NCBI GenBank assembly: GCA_023380575.1
Contig: JAMCRM010000088.1
Coordinates: forward strand, 1-12,551
Length of the DNA stretch: 12,551 nt
Origin: Acidobacteriota bacterium
GTDB taxonomy: Bacteria; Acidobacteriota; Terriglobia; Bryobacterales; Bryobacteraceae
Direction of reading: 5' to 3'
A program made the translations under genes and the position numbers. Shown one piece after another: positions 1 to 7,685 of the stretch; positions within the stretch are counted from its first letter, which is position 1, and every line of letters starts with the position of its first letter. A model generated the notes under the pieces. It saw only the letters and a program-made list of their open reading frames with translations, ran no database searches and was not told the DNA's origin.

Positions 1-20
1 CCATCTCTTTCCACGACGAT

Positions 21-31
21 AGGGGAGAGAG
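21..31 (+). promoter_or_regulatory. Shine-Dalgarno region of the TonB-dependent receptor gene
   Basis: The purine run AGGGGAGAGAG ends 8 nt before the ATG at 40. It supports that ATG as the translation start. No promoter can be judged because only 39 bases precede the gene in this window. Confidence 0.65.
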
Positions 32-39
32 CTTATACA

Positions 40-3000
40 ATGTCGAACACTCCGCTCCGCTTAATTGCCATCGCCGCCATGGCATCGTTCCTATCCCTGG
101 GCCAGACCGGCGCCGGGGGCGGCGCCATTCAGGGCACCGTTAAGGATTCCTCGGGCGCCGCCATTCCGCGCGCCAAGATTGCCATCATTCATTTGGAGAC
201 CGGCCGCGTCACCAACACGCAAAGCAACGCCGAAGGTTTCTTTGCCACACCGCCCTTGAGCATCGGCAAATACAAGGTCCGGGTGGAAGCTCCCGGCATG
301 AAGGTCTGGGAAGGAGACCTGCTGCTCGAAGCCGCCCGCACCGCTGAGGTTTCGCCGGTGCTGGCGCCCGGGCAGGTGAACGAAGTCATCACCGTGACCG
401 ACGCCGCGCCCATGGTGACCACCACGGACCCCACGGCGGGCAGCACGCTCGACGCCCAACGCATCGGCGAACTCCCTATCAACGGCCGCGATATGAACAC
501 CCTGCTGGCCGACGTGACGCCCGGCGTGGAAGAGATCATCGACGTCAACGGCGGGGTCCGCACGGATGGCCTCATGGTGTACTCCACCAATTACGTGCAG
601 GACGGCGCGGCATCCAACAATCGTGAATTCGGCGGCTCCATGAACCTCCAGGGGCTGGAATCGGTGGGCGAAGTGCGCATGGAGACCAGCACCTCGTCGG
701 CCAAGTACAATGCGCCGTCCTCCGTGATTGTGAGCACCCGCGGCGGCGGCAACCGGTTCCGCATGGCAGTATATGAAACCATGCGCAACAACGCCTTCGG
801 CGTGGCGCGCGCGCGGCAGGACGTGTTTTACGACGGGCGGCCGTTTCAGACTCCCAAACTGATCCGCAATGAATTCGGAGGCTCGATTGGCGGCCCCGTG
901 ATTCTGCCGTCGTTCGGACTGAACGGGCGCAGGATTTACAACGGCCGCAACCGCACCTTCTTCTTCTTCTCCCGCGAGGGGCTGGAACTGCGGCAGGGGC
1001 TGACGCGCGATTTCAAGACCCCGACCGCGGCCATGCGGCAGGGCGATTTCAGCGGGCTTTACGACAGCCAGGGGCGGTTCATCACGCTCTATGATCCGCT
1101 CACCACCGCCCGCATCACCACCGCCAGCGGACGGTCGGTGGCCTCCCGCATCCCGTTCATCGGCAACGCCATTCCAGCGCAGCGGCAAAGCGCCATCAGC
1201 AAACGCATCTGGGGCATCACGCCGATGCCCACCGATATCACCAATCCGCTGGTCACCAGTAATTTGAAAGTGGTCGTGCCCACCAACCATTTTCCCAACA
1301 CCAGCGCCGATCCCACCACCGTGCGCCTCGACCACCGCGTCTCGTCCAACGACAATTTCTTCATCAAGTTCAACGGCAGCCACCGCACCATGCACTTCAT
1401 CGGCACCAGCGGTTCCACCGGCGCCCCCACGGCCAATATGGAAGCCAACATGACCTTCCTGCGCATGGAGGCGCTGGGCGGCTCTTTCAGTTGGACCCAT
1501 ATCTTCTCACCGCGCTTTTTCGTGGAAACCAGCGGCAACCGCACCGCCCAGACCAGCAAGACCACCACCGGCCCGGAGGATAAAGACTGGGCCGCGGAAC
1601 TGGGATTGCCCAATCCCCGCCACGAGATTGGCTGGCCCAGTATTCTGAACGTGGGCTTCATGAGCTACGTGGAGGGCGACAACCGCCGCTCCCTGCGCAC
1701 CCTGGTGACCAACGCGGAACAGAATTACAGCTACATCGCAGGCACCCATACGGTACAGTTCGGCTGGCGCTATCACAAGGAGAAACAGACGCTCCTGCCG
1801 GACCAGGGCAACATCTCCGGAACCACGTACTTCAACAGCCTGTCTACGGCGCTCGAAAGCGCCACCAGCGGTTCCCCCACCAGCCCGCAGACCACTTCCC
1901 TGACCGGCAATGACGCGGCGAACTTTTATCTCGGCTACGGCGGGCGCTTCGACGTCGGGCTGAAGCGCGGCTTCATGCACGTCACCGAGCGCAACTACGG
2001 GCTCTATTTGCAGGACAACTACAAGGTAACCAGCCGGCTCACCATCAACCCCGGCCTTCGCTGGGACATCAATCCCGCTTTCACGGAAGAGAATTACCAG
2101 CTCAACGCCTTCGACGTTCCCAGCCACTCCATCATGCTGCCCAAGCCGCTCGATTACTACTACAAGCTGGGCGTGACCTCGCCTTCGGTGGTCGAGGTTT
2201 ACCAGCGGGTGGGGGTGAAATTCTCGAGCGCGCAGGAACTCGGCAAGTCGGAGCAGATCTTCCAGTCCAATAATTTCGACATCGGGCCGCGCTTCGGATT
2301 CGCCTACCGTGCTTTCGAAGGGCGCAGGTCGCTGGTCATCCGCGGCGGCTACGGGATTTATCTCTCCCCCATCCCCATGCGCACCCTGCTGGCGCAGTTC
2401 TCCAGTATGCCGCCGTTCCGCGCCACCTACCAGTACAACCCGAACAGCTCGGCTTACAGCCCCGATGGAATCGCCAGCTACCTGCTGCGCAACACGCCCA
2501 CTGTGATCGCCGGCTCGAACAGCCGCGACATTATCGACCTGAACAACCCCGCGGCCGTGGGGCGCGGCGTGGGCGTCCGCGGCATGGGCGCGCTGCCCAG
2601 CATGAAGATTCACGAGTGGAACCTGATGATCGAGAAGCAGCTTCGTCCCACCACCGTCGTGCGCATCCGTTACAACGGGAAACACGGCGTGCACGCGGAC
2701 CAGTTGAACGACATGAACCCCACCGTGAACAATTACCTCTGGTACTCCACCACCAATACCCCTCTGCCCACCGGCGCCTATTCCAGCGTGGCCCGGCGCC
2801 CTTACGACAAGGAGGCCTACACCGACGTTCGCATTCTGGAGAAGACCGGGTACATCAACACGTCCACGTTTTCCGCGGAGGTCCAACGCCGCTTCAGCAA
2901 GGGGCTCGGCTTCCAGTTGTTCCATACCGTGACCAACTCGCTGCGGCTGGCGGGCAACTCCTTCCGCGACAGCATCGGCACCCTGCCTACGGCCTTCATG

Positions 3001-3825
3001 CCGGGCGCGGTGCCCAGCGACCCCGTCGAGCTCAACCGGTTCCTGAACTACCGGCGCGACACCGGCATCCCCAAACACCGCACCCGCTGGAATTGGAACT
3101 ACGACTTGCCGTTCGGCCGCGGCAAACTGCTGGGGCGCAACGCCGGCAGGCACCTGAACAACATCATCGGCGGATGGAAGCTTTCCGGCAGCGGCACCAT
3201 CGTAAGCAGTTGGTTTGCCCTTCCTACCAGTCAATGGGGCGAACTGGGCAAAGTGGAAGTGTACGGCAAGAAGTATCCGGTTCTGGATTGTCGCGGGACA
3301 CCGGCCTCGGCCAGGGATCCGCGGGACGAACGCTGTTTTGAAGGGTATCTCTACTATAACGGCTATATTTCCCAGCGCTACATCAACAGTTACAACGCCG
3401 CCGGGCTGCGCAACGGCGTATTCGGGCTGCCGGAGAATTACAAGCCCGCCGCGAAGCCGGTGAATCCATGGCCCGCCGGCGGCCAACCGGGACAGCCGGG
3501 CTCGAGCGATTGGGACACCAACAACGTCTATATTCCGCTCCAGAACGGCAGCGTGCAGCGCGTGGCCGTGGATACCGCGCTGCACCCCTGGCGGCAGCAG
3601 TACCTGCTCGGGCCGCTGAACTGGCTGACCGATGCTTCGCTCCTCAAATACTTCAGCATCGCCGAGGGCATGCGCCTGCGCCTGAACGTGGACATGTTCA
3701 ACGTGTTCAACAATCAGGGATTGAACACGCCGGGCGGCGACGGCGTGGTGACGCTGAAAAACTCGTATAGCGGCTTCGGCTTCCGGCCGCGCCAGTTGCA
3801 GGTGACGGCCCGCCTGGAGTGGTAG
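40..3825 (+). CDS. TonB-dependent receptor, Oar-like, with N-terminal carboxypeptidase-regulatory-like domain
   Basis: This is a predicted outer-membrane receptor of 1261 residues, within the usual 1000-1250 range for Oar-like receptors of Acidobacteriota. Residues 1-25 form a signal peptide (basic LR near residue 7, then a hydrophobic IAIAAMASFLSL core). Residues about 28-115 form a carboxypeptidase-regulatory-like beta-sandwich (GTVKDSSGAAIPRAKI, later EGFFATPPLSIGKYKVRVEAPG). A plug-type domain follows at about 118-240, with the typical LPINGRDMNTLL stretch at 145-156 and a GGN segment near 245. The rest is beta-barrel-like, with alternating aromatic strands such as NYGLYLQDNYKV and RLTINPGLRWDI. 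The protein ends in an aromatic residue (RLEW), as outer-membrane barrels do. Such receptors are thought to import large substrates, often glycans or peptides, with TonB-ExbBD energy; the substrate here cannot be read from sequence. No SusD-like partner is adjacent. The frame is intact, and the start is supported by a good Shine-Dalgarno sequence. Confidence 0.93.
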   Translation: MSNTPLRLIAIAAMASFLSLGQTGAGGGAIQGTVKDSSGAAIPRAKIAIIHLETGRVTNTQSNAEGFFATPPLSIGKYKVRVEAPGMKVWEGDLLLEAARTAEVSPVLAPGQVNEVITVTDAAPMVTTTDPTAGSTLDAQRIGELPINGRDMNTLLADVTPGVEEIIDVNGGVRTDGLMVYSTNYVQDGAASNNREFGGSMNLQGLESVGEVRMETSTSSAKYNAPSSVIVSTRGGGNRFRMAVYETMRNNAFGVARARQDVFYDGRPFQTPKLIRNEFGGSIGGPVILPSFGLNGRRIYNGRNRTFFFFSREGLELRQGLTRDFKTPTAAMRQGDFSGLYDSQGRFITLYDPLTTARITTASGRSVASRIPFIGNAIPAQRQSAISKRIWGITPMPTDITNPLVTSNLKVVVPTNHFPNTSADPTTVRLDHRVSSNDNFFIKFNGSHRTMHFIGTSGSTGAPTANMEANMTFLRMEALGGSFSWTHIFSPRFFVETSGNRTAQTSKTTTGPEDKDWAAELGLPNPRHEIGWPSILNVGFMSYVEGDNRRSLRTLVTNAEQNYSYIAGTHTVQFGWRYHKEKQTLLPDQGNISGTTYFNSLSTALESATSGSPTSPQTTSLTGNDAANFYLGYGGRFDVGLKRGFMHVTERNYGLYLQDNYKVTSRLTINPGLRWDINPAFTEENYQLNAFDVPSHSIMLPKPLDYYYKLGVTSPSVVEVYQRVGVKFSSAQELGKSEQIFQSNNFDIGPRFGFAYRAFEGRRSLVIRGGYGIYLSPIPMRTLLAQFSSMPPFRATYQYNPNSSAYSPDGIASYLLRNTPTVIAGSNSRDIIDLNNPAAVGRGVGVRGMGALPSMKIHEWNLMIEKQLRPTTVVRIRYNGKHGVHADQLNDMNPTVNNYLWYSTTNTPLPTGAYSSVARRPYDKEAYTDVRILEKTGYINTSTFSAEVQRRFSKGLGFQLFHTVTNSLRLAGNSFRDSIGTLPTAFMPGAVPSDPVELNRFLNYRRDTGIPKHRTRWNWNYDLPFGRGKLLGRNAGRHLNNIIGGWKLSGSGTIVSSWFALPTSQWGELGKVEVYGKKYPVLDCRGTPASARDPRDERCFEGYLYYNGYISQRYINSYNAAGLRNGVFGLPENYKPAAKPVNPWPAGGQPGQPGSSDWDTNNVYIPLQNGSVQRVAVDTALHPWRQQYLLGPLNWLTDASLLKYFSIAEGMRLRLNVDMFNVFNNQGLNTPGGDGVVTLKNSYSGFGFRPRQLQVTARLEW

Positions 3826-3832
3826 CCGGAGC

Positions 3833-3858
3833 AGCGGGGCGGGCTTGACCCGCCCGCT
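3833..3858. terminator. GC-rich hairpin between convergent genes, possible bidirectional terminator
   Basis: The arms GGGCGGG (3837-3843) and CCCGCCC (3849-3855) pair perfectly around a CTTGA loop. With one bulged G the stem extends through AGC (3833-3835) and GCT (3856-3858). It starts 8 nt after the receptor stop codon and reaches the first two bases of the TAG stop of the opposing gene. There is no T-run on either side, so intrinsic termination is not assured; it may instead be a 3'-end-stabilising hairpin or a Rho-assisted terminator. Confidence 0.5.
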
Positions 3859-6226
3859 ACCCGCGCTCCGAGTAATTCGGCAAGGACATCGTGGGCGGTT
3901 GGGTGTGCGGACCGGACGCAATGATCGCCAGCGCCACAAGATAGAGCGACCCGCCCACAATCAACGTTTGCACCAGTCCCAGGTAGATGGCGCAAACCAG
4001 GGCGCCGACGGAACCGAGCACGCTGGCCGCCGCGTTTAACGACCACGCCCAGCGCACCGATGGATGGTGACGTTGCTCGAGTCTGCGCAGTCCGGCGGGG
4101 AACGGCATGCCCATCACAAAACCGGCCGGCGCAATCAGCAGCACCGTCACGGCAATCTTGACCGGCAGCGGCAGCCCCACCCCGCTCGAGAGCAGCGTGA
4201 ACAGCACGGCCGCAAGCAGCGCCGCCAGCAGCGCGACCGCGCCCAATGCCCGCATGAGCTGCGCGTCGTCCGGAACGAACCGGGTGCTGAAATAGCTTCC
4301 GAACCCGCTCGACACCAGCATGGAAAAGATCACCACCGTCAGCGCGTAAGTGGGATGGCCGAGGAACAGAACGAACTTCTGAATCAGGGCGACTTCCACC
4401 AGGATATATCCCGCGCCGATGCAAACGAAATAGAGCAGGAAGGCGAGCAGGCGGCGTTCCCGCGGCAGGCGCGTGCCGAGCACCAGCGGCGGCAGCGCCA
4501 GGATCACCACTGTGGCCAGAATGCTCACCGCCATCAGCCCGAACAGCAGCGGCACGGCGCGATTGATCTTATAGTCCGCGCTGGCGTGGGAGAACGTCGA
4601 GAGAAACGCCCAGATGTCACGCGGCTGGACCGTGTAAAAGAAAAAGGGCCGGTTGTCCGTTACCGGCGTAATATCGAAGCCGTAGTTGCGCTCGTACTCG
4701 CGCGCGTCTGGGCTGTGCAGCAACTGGTGAAACTCGTTGTGCGGCGTATCCGCGACGGGCAGGTAGATGGCCTGCATGTTCCCGGCGGCGAGAACCGCGC
4801 GGGTCCGGTCGACATCCGCGCCGCCGAACGGCTTGCGCGAGATCAAGACGGTGTCCCGGGCTCCCCAGCCGGCGACGGAGCCCTCCCGCGCCACGATCAC
4901 GTGCCGCCAGGGATTCCGCTCTCCCAGTTGCTTGAGCGCCTCGATGGCAAGTGAAATCAGGCGCAGCGACTCGCGCGGCGGCTCGAAGCCCCAACGGGTG
5001 AATGCCGCGATGCCGTCGGCGGTCAGGTGGCTGAGATAGTCGCGGAAGGCGTCGGTGGTGTAGAGGTTGTTCTCGGAAAGCGCGAAGGCGCCCGCGGCGG
5101 TTGAGGCCCAGGTATCCACCAGCGTGGCTTGCAGCACCTGGAATCGTTCCGGACTGCGGCGGACGTAACTGCGCCCGTCCTCCACGACGATGTGCACGTC
5201 GGGGCGCAGATAGAGGCCTCGGCTGAGTTCCGGAAACCGCTCGCGCATGATGGTGGTGGCGATGATCGGATTGATTTCGACGCCGGTGATATCGTGGCTG
5301 CCCGAAGCCAGGGCGCGTGCCACGTCCCAGCCTCCGCCCGGCCCGATGATCAGAACCTTGGCCGAAGGACGCAGGACATAGGGCAGGCCGGGGCCCTGTT
5401 CGAGCAGGTCGTGGCGGTCGCGCGCGCTGAGATTGGCGAAATCGAAGTTGGCGATCCCGGTCGAGGCGTCCGCGTCAATGAAGATCATCGGAACGCCCGA
5501 CTGGCGCTCGGGGGAGATGGAGATGCGGGAGAAACTGTTCCAGCGCACGAACCGCTCGCCGGCCAGCTTCTGTCCCTTGGCATACTTGATGTCCAGAAAG
5601 TGATGTGCCCCGTTCAGCAGCACCACAGAGACCAGCGCCAGGGCCAGAATCACGCTGCCTGCCCGGCCGGCAACGGAATTCGCCATGCTGTGCCAGATGC
5701 CCGCGGCTGCGGCGAAAATGATGGCCACCGCCAGCACCGTGTTCGGGCCGCCCAGGTAGTTCAGCAGCGGCAGCAGCAGCAGGCAGCCCAGTGAAGCGCC
5801 GACCAGATCGAAGAAGTATACGCGGCTGACCCGCTCCACCGTCTCCGAAATCGCCAGCGACACAATCGTGCCGGCGACAAAGAACGGCAGCGAGGTGGTG
5901 AAGTAGATCAGCGCCAGGCGCCAGTTGGAGATGTCCTCCCGCTGGAACAGAACCATGGCCAGCGCCAGCACCACCAGCAGGCTGTTCGCCGCGCTGAGGC
6001 GCGCCAGTTTGAGGAGCAGGTTCGTTTTCCAGCCCGCCACCACGTAGGAAAACACGCCGCCCGCGCCGAGGCCGAACAGGGCGATGGAAATCGCCAGGAA
6101 CGCAAAATGATAGTAGAAAACGACCGAGAAGATACGCGTGAGCGAGAGTTCCAGGAGCAGCGTCGCCATGGTCGTCAGCGCGACGGCGAGATACAGGTGA
6201 GGCCAGTGCAGGGTAGGGGGCTTCAA
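3857..6226 (-). CDS. Polytopic membrane protein with central spermidine-synthase/methyltransferase-like domain
   Basis: The 789-residue protein has three parts. About seven hydrophobic segments lie at residues 10-206 (for example LYLAVALTTMATLLLELSLT and FLAISIALFGLGAGGVF). A soluble Rossmann-type domain spans about 285-415. A further six or seven hydrophobic segments lie at about 556-771. The soluble domain carries the glycine-rich loop VLIIGPGGGWDV (291-302), the acidic GVEINP (315-320), VEDGRSY (348-354) and VDTWAS (370-375), matching the aminopropyltransferase/spermidine-synthase fold. True spermidine synthases have GGGDG at the loop; here it reads GGGWD, so polyamine synthesis is unlikely to be the role. 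Members are usually annotated as fused MFS/spermidine synthases of unknown substrate. The start is TTG; an in-frame stop lies at 6248-6250, and the next ATG (residue 20) would cut the first membrane helix. No clear Shine-Dalgarno sequence precedes it. It is divergent from the sulfatase gene and convergent with the receptor gene. Confidence 0.85.
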   Translation of the reverse strand: MKPPTLHWPHLYLAVALTTMATLLLELSLTRIFSVVFYYHFAFLAISIALFGLGAGGVFSYVVAGWKTNLLLKLARLSAANSLLVVLALAMVLFQREDISNWRLALIYFTTSLPFFVAGTIVSLAISETVERVSRVYFFDLVGASLGCLLLLPLLNYLGGPNTVLAVAIIFAAAAGIWHSMANSVAGRAGSVILALALVSVVLLNGAHHFLDIKYAKGQKLAGERFVRWNSFSRISISPERQSGVPMIFIDADASTGIANFDFANLSARDRHDLLEQGPGLPYVLRPSAKVLIIGPGGGWDVARALASGSHDITGVEINPIIATTIMRERFPELSRGLYLRPDVHIVVEDGRSYVRRSPERFQVLQATLVDTWASTAAGAFALSENNLYTTDAFRDYLSHLTADGIAAFTRWGFEPPRESLRLISLAIEALKQLGERNPWRHVIVAREGSVAGWGARDTVLISRKPFGGADVDRTRAVLAAGNMQAIYLPVADTPHNEFHQLLHSPDAREYERNYGFDITPVTDNRPFFFYTVQPRDIWAFLSTFSHASADYKINRAVPLLFGLMAVSILATVVILALPPLVLGTRLPRERRLLAFLLYFVCIGAGYILVEVALIQKFVLFLGHPTYALTVVIFSMLVSSGFGSYFSTRFVPDDAQLMRALGAVALLAALLAAVLFTLLSSGVGLPLPVKIAVTVLLIAPAGFVMGMPFPAGLRRLEQRHHPSVRWAWSLNAAASVLGSVGALVCAIYLGLVQTLIVGGSLYLVALAIIASGPHTQPPTMSLPNYSERG

Positions 6227-6259
6227 TACACTATGGTAGGACAGCGGCTACACTGTGGT
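6227..6259. promoter_or_regulatory. Direct repeat TACACTRTGGT in a 35-bp divergent spacer
   Basis: TACACTATGGT (6227-6237) and TACACTGTGGT (6249-6259) match at 10 of 11 positions, with start-to-start spacing of 22 bp, about two helical turns. They nearly fill the gap between two divergent start codons. TACACT also fits a bacterial -10 hexamer (TAnnnT); the right-hand copy would place transcription initiation at or next to the sulfatase ATG. No -35 element is convincing. Whether the repeats are an operator, overlapping -10 elements or chance cannot be decided from sequence alone. Confidence 0.3.
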
Positions 6260-6261
6260 CT

Positions 6262-7665
6262 ATGGTGACCCGGAGACGCTTTCTGGCCACTGCCGCGGCC
6301 CCCGCGCTGAAAACCGCGCGCCGCCCCAACGTCGTCATGTTCATGACCGACGATCACGGCGCCTGGGCGCTGGGAGCGTATGGCTGCCCCAGCATTCACA
6401 CGCCGAACATCGATACGCTCGCCGCCGGCGGCGCACGCTTCACCCGTGCCTTCGCCTGCACCCCGGTATGCTCGCCCAGCCGGCTGTCGTATATTACCGG
6501 CCTCATTCCTTCACGCCACGGCGTGCAGGACTGGCTCGTCCCCGAAGACAGTTACGGACCCGCCACACACCGTTTCCTGGACGGGCACGTCACGTATTCC
6601 GAAATCCTGGCCCGCAGCGGCTATACCCTCGGCATGTGCGGCAAGTGGCACATGGGCGACGACGAGAAAGCCCAGCGCGGGTTTACCTACTGGCACACCG
6701 TGCCGGGTGGCGGCGGGATTTACCGCGACCCCACGTTCGTCACCAACGGCGTGCGCCGCAAACTCCAGGGCTACAAAACCGACCTGGTGGCCGACGGCGC
6801 GCTCGAGTTCCTCGACACGGTCAAGGACCGCCGCCCGTTCTACCTGCTGCTCCCGTTTTACGCGCCCCATACCCCTTACAACTATCAGCCCGAGAAGTAC
6901 CGCGAGCCCTACCGGGACTCCACCTTTCCCTGCTATCCGGATACCCCGATGCATCCGTGGCAGAACTCCGGACTCGCCAAAATGCACGGGCAGCGCGAGA
7001 ACAAACTGGCGTATTCGGCGCTGATCACCGGCGCGGACGCCAACATCGGCCGCGTGCTGAAACGGCTCGAAGAACTGGGGATGCGCGAGGATACCCTGGT
7101 CATCTTCACCGCCGACCAGGGGTGGAACGCAGGCCACCACGGGGTATGGGGCAAGGGCAACGGCACCGTGCCTTTCAATATGCTCGAGGAATCGCTGCGC
7201 GTGCCGCTGATCTGGAATTTCCCCGGACGAATCCGCGCGGGGCAGGTGATCGATGCCATGGTGTCCAGCTATGACTATTTCCCCACCATTCTCGATTACC
7301 TCGGCGCTCCCGGCCATCGCGAACGGGGCATGCCCGGCCGCAGTTATGCCGGCTTCCTCACCGGAAAGAGGCCACAATGGCGCAACCGGCTGTACTTCGA
7401 ATACGCTTACGTGCGCGGCGTGCGAACCGAGAACATGAAATATATCCAGCGCACCCGCGAGTGGCCGTCCGAATTGTTCGACCTGGAGAACGACCCGGGC
7501 GAAACGCATAACGTGATCGCCGATCCGGCCTACCGCCGCGTGCTGGCCGGCTTCCGCGCGGAGCTTGCCGGATTTTTCCGGCAGGCAGGCGCGCCTCCTA
7601 TCGAAGACTGGCACTCCACCACGAAGCAGAAACTGCCGGTGTACCGGCGAGCCCGGCCACAGTAG
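6262..7665 (+). CDS. Formylglycine-dependent sulfatase (type I, arylsulfatase family) with Tat-like leader
   Basis: This 467-residue enzyme is predicted to hydrolyse sulfate esters outside the cytoplasm. The active-site signature C-x-P-S-R is at 70-74 (CSPSR); Cys70 would be oxidised to formylglycine by a maturase not seen in this window. Other expected residues are present: metal-binding Asp30-Asp31 (MTDDHG), Arg74, Lys128 with His130 (GKWHMG), His203 (PHTPY), Asp285 (TADQGW, with Gln286 where many relatives have Asn or His) and Lys298 (WGKG). The C-terminal part has the usual ENDPGETHN segment near 409-417. The N-terminus TRRRFLATAAAPAL resembles a twin-arginine leader, but its hydrophobic stretch is very short, so export is probable rather than certain. 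Substrate (carbohydrate, aryl or other sulfate) is not predictable. The ATG at 6262 lacks a clear Shine-Dalgarno sequence. hutH follows after 8 nt, suggesting co-transcription. Confidence 0.94.
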   Translation: MVTRRRFLATAAAPALKTARRPNVVMFMTDDHGAWALGAYGCPSIHTPNIDTLAAGGARFTRAFACTPVCSPSRLSYITGLIPSRHGVQDWLVPEDSYGPATHRFLDGHVTYSEILARSGYTLGMCGKWHMGDDEKAQRGFTYWHTVPGGGGIYRDPTFVTNGVRRKLQGYKTDLVADGALEFLDTVKDRRPFYLLLPFYAPHTPYNYQPEKYREPYRDSTFPCYPDTPMHPWQNSGLAKMHGQRENKLAYSALITGADANIGRVLKRLEELGMREDTLVIFTADQGWNAGHHGVWGKGNGTVPFNMLEESLRVPLIWNFPGRIRAGQVIDAMVSSYDYFPTILDYLGAPGHRERGMPGRSYAGFLTGKRPQWRNRLYFEYAYVRGVRTENMKYIQRTREWPSELFDLENDPGETHNVIADPAYRRVLAGFRAELAGFFRQAGAPPIEDWHSTTKQKLPVYRRARPQ

Positions 7666-7685
7666 TATCTACTATGAATGTAGTA
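7661..7685 (+). repeat. Short inverted repeats across the hutH start codon
   Basis: AGTAG (7661-7665) and CTACT (7669-7673) can pair around a TAT loop. TACTA (7670-7674) could pair instead with TAGTA at 7681-7685, enclosing the ATG. The competing small stems sit exactly at the sulfatase stop and hutH start. The stems are only 5 bp and AT-rich, so they are weak; a translational role is speculative. Confidence 0.25.

Noticed and set aside
1507..3960. An 817-codon open frame on the minus strand opposite the receptor gene, and a 469-codon one at 91-1500
   Set aside because: Both are antisense shadows of a clearly coding high-GC gene. Their proteins are rich in His, Gly, Ala and Arg with no recognisable domain, as expected from complementing C-ending codons.
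6511..7614. A 367-codon minus-strand open frame opposite the sulfatase
   Set aside because: Antisense shadow of a gene with a complete sulfatase active site; no start context or domain.
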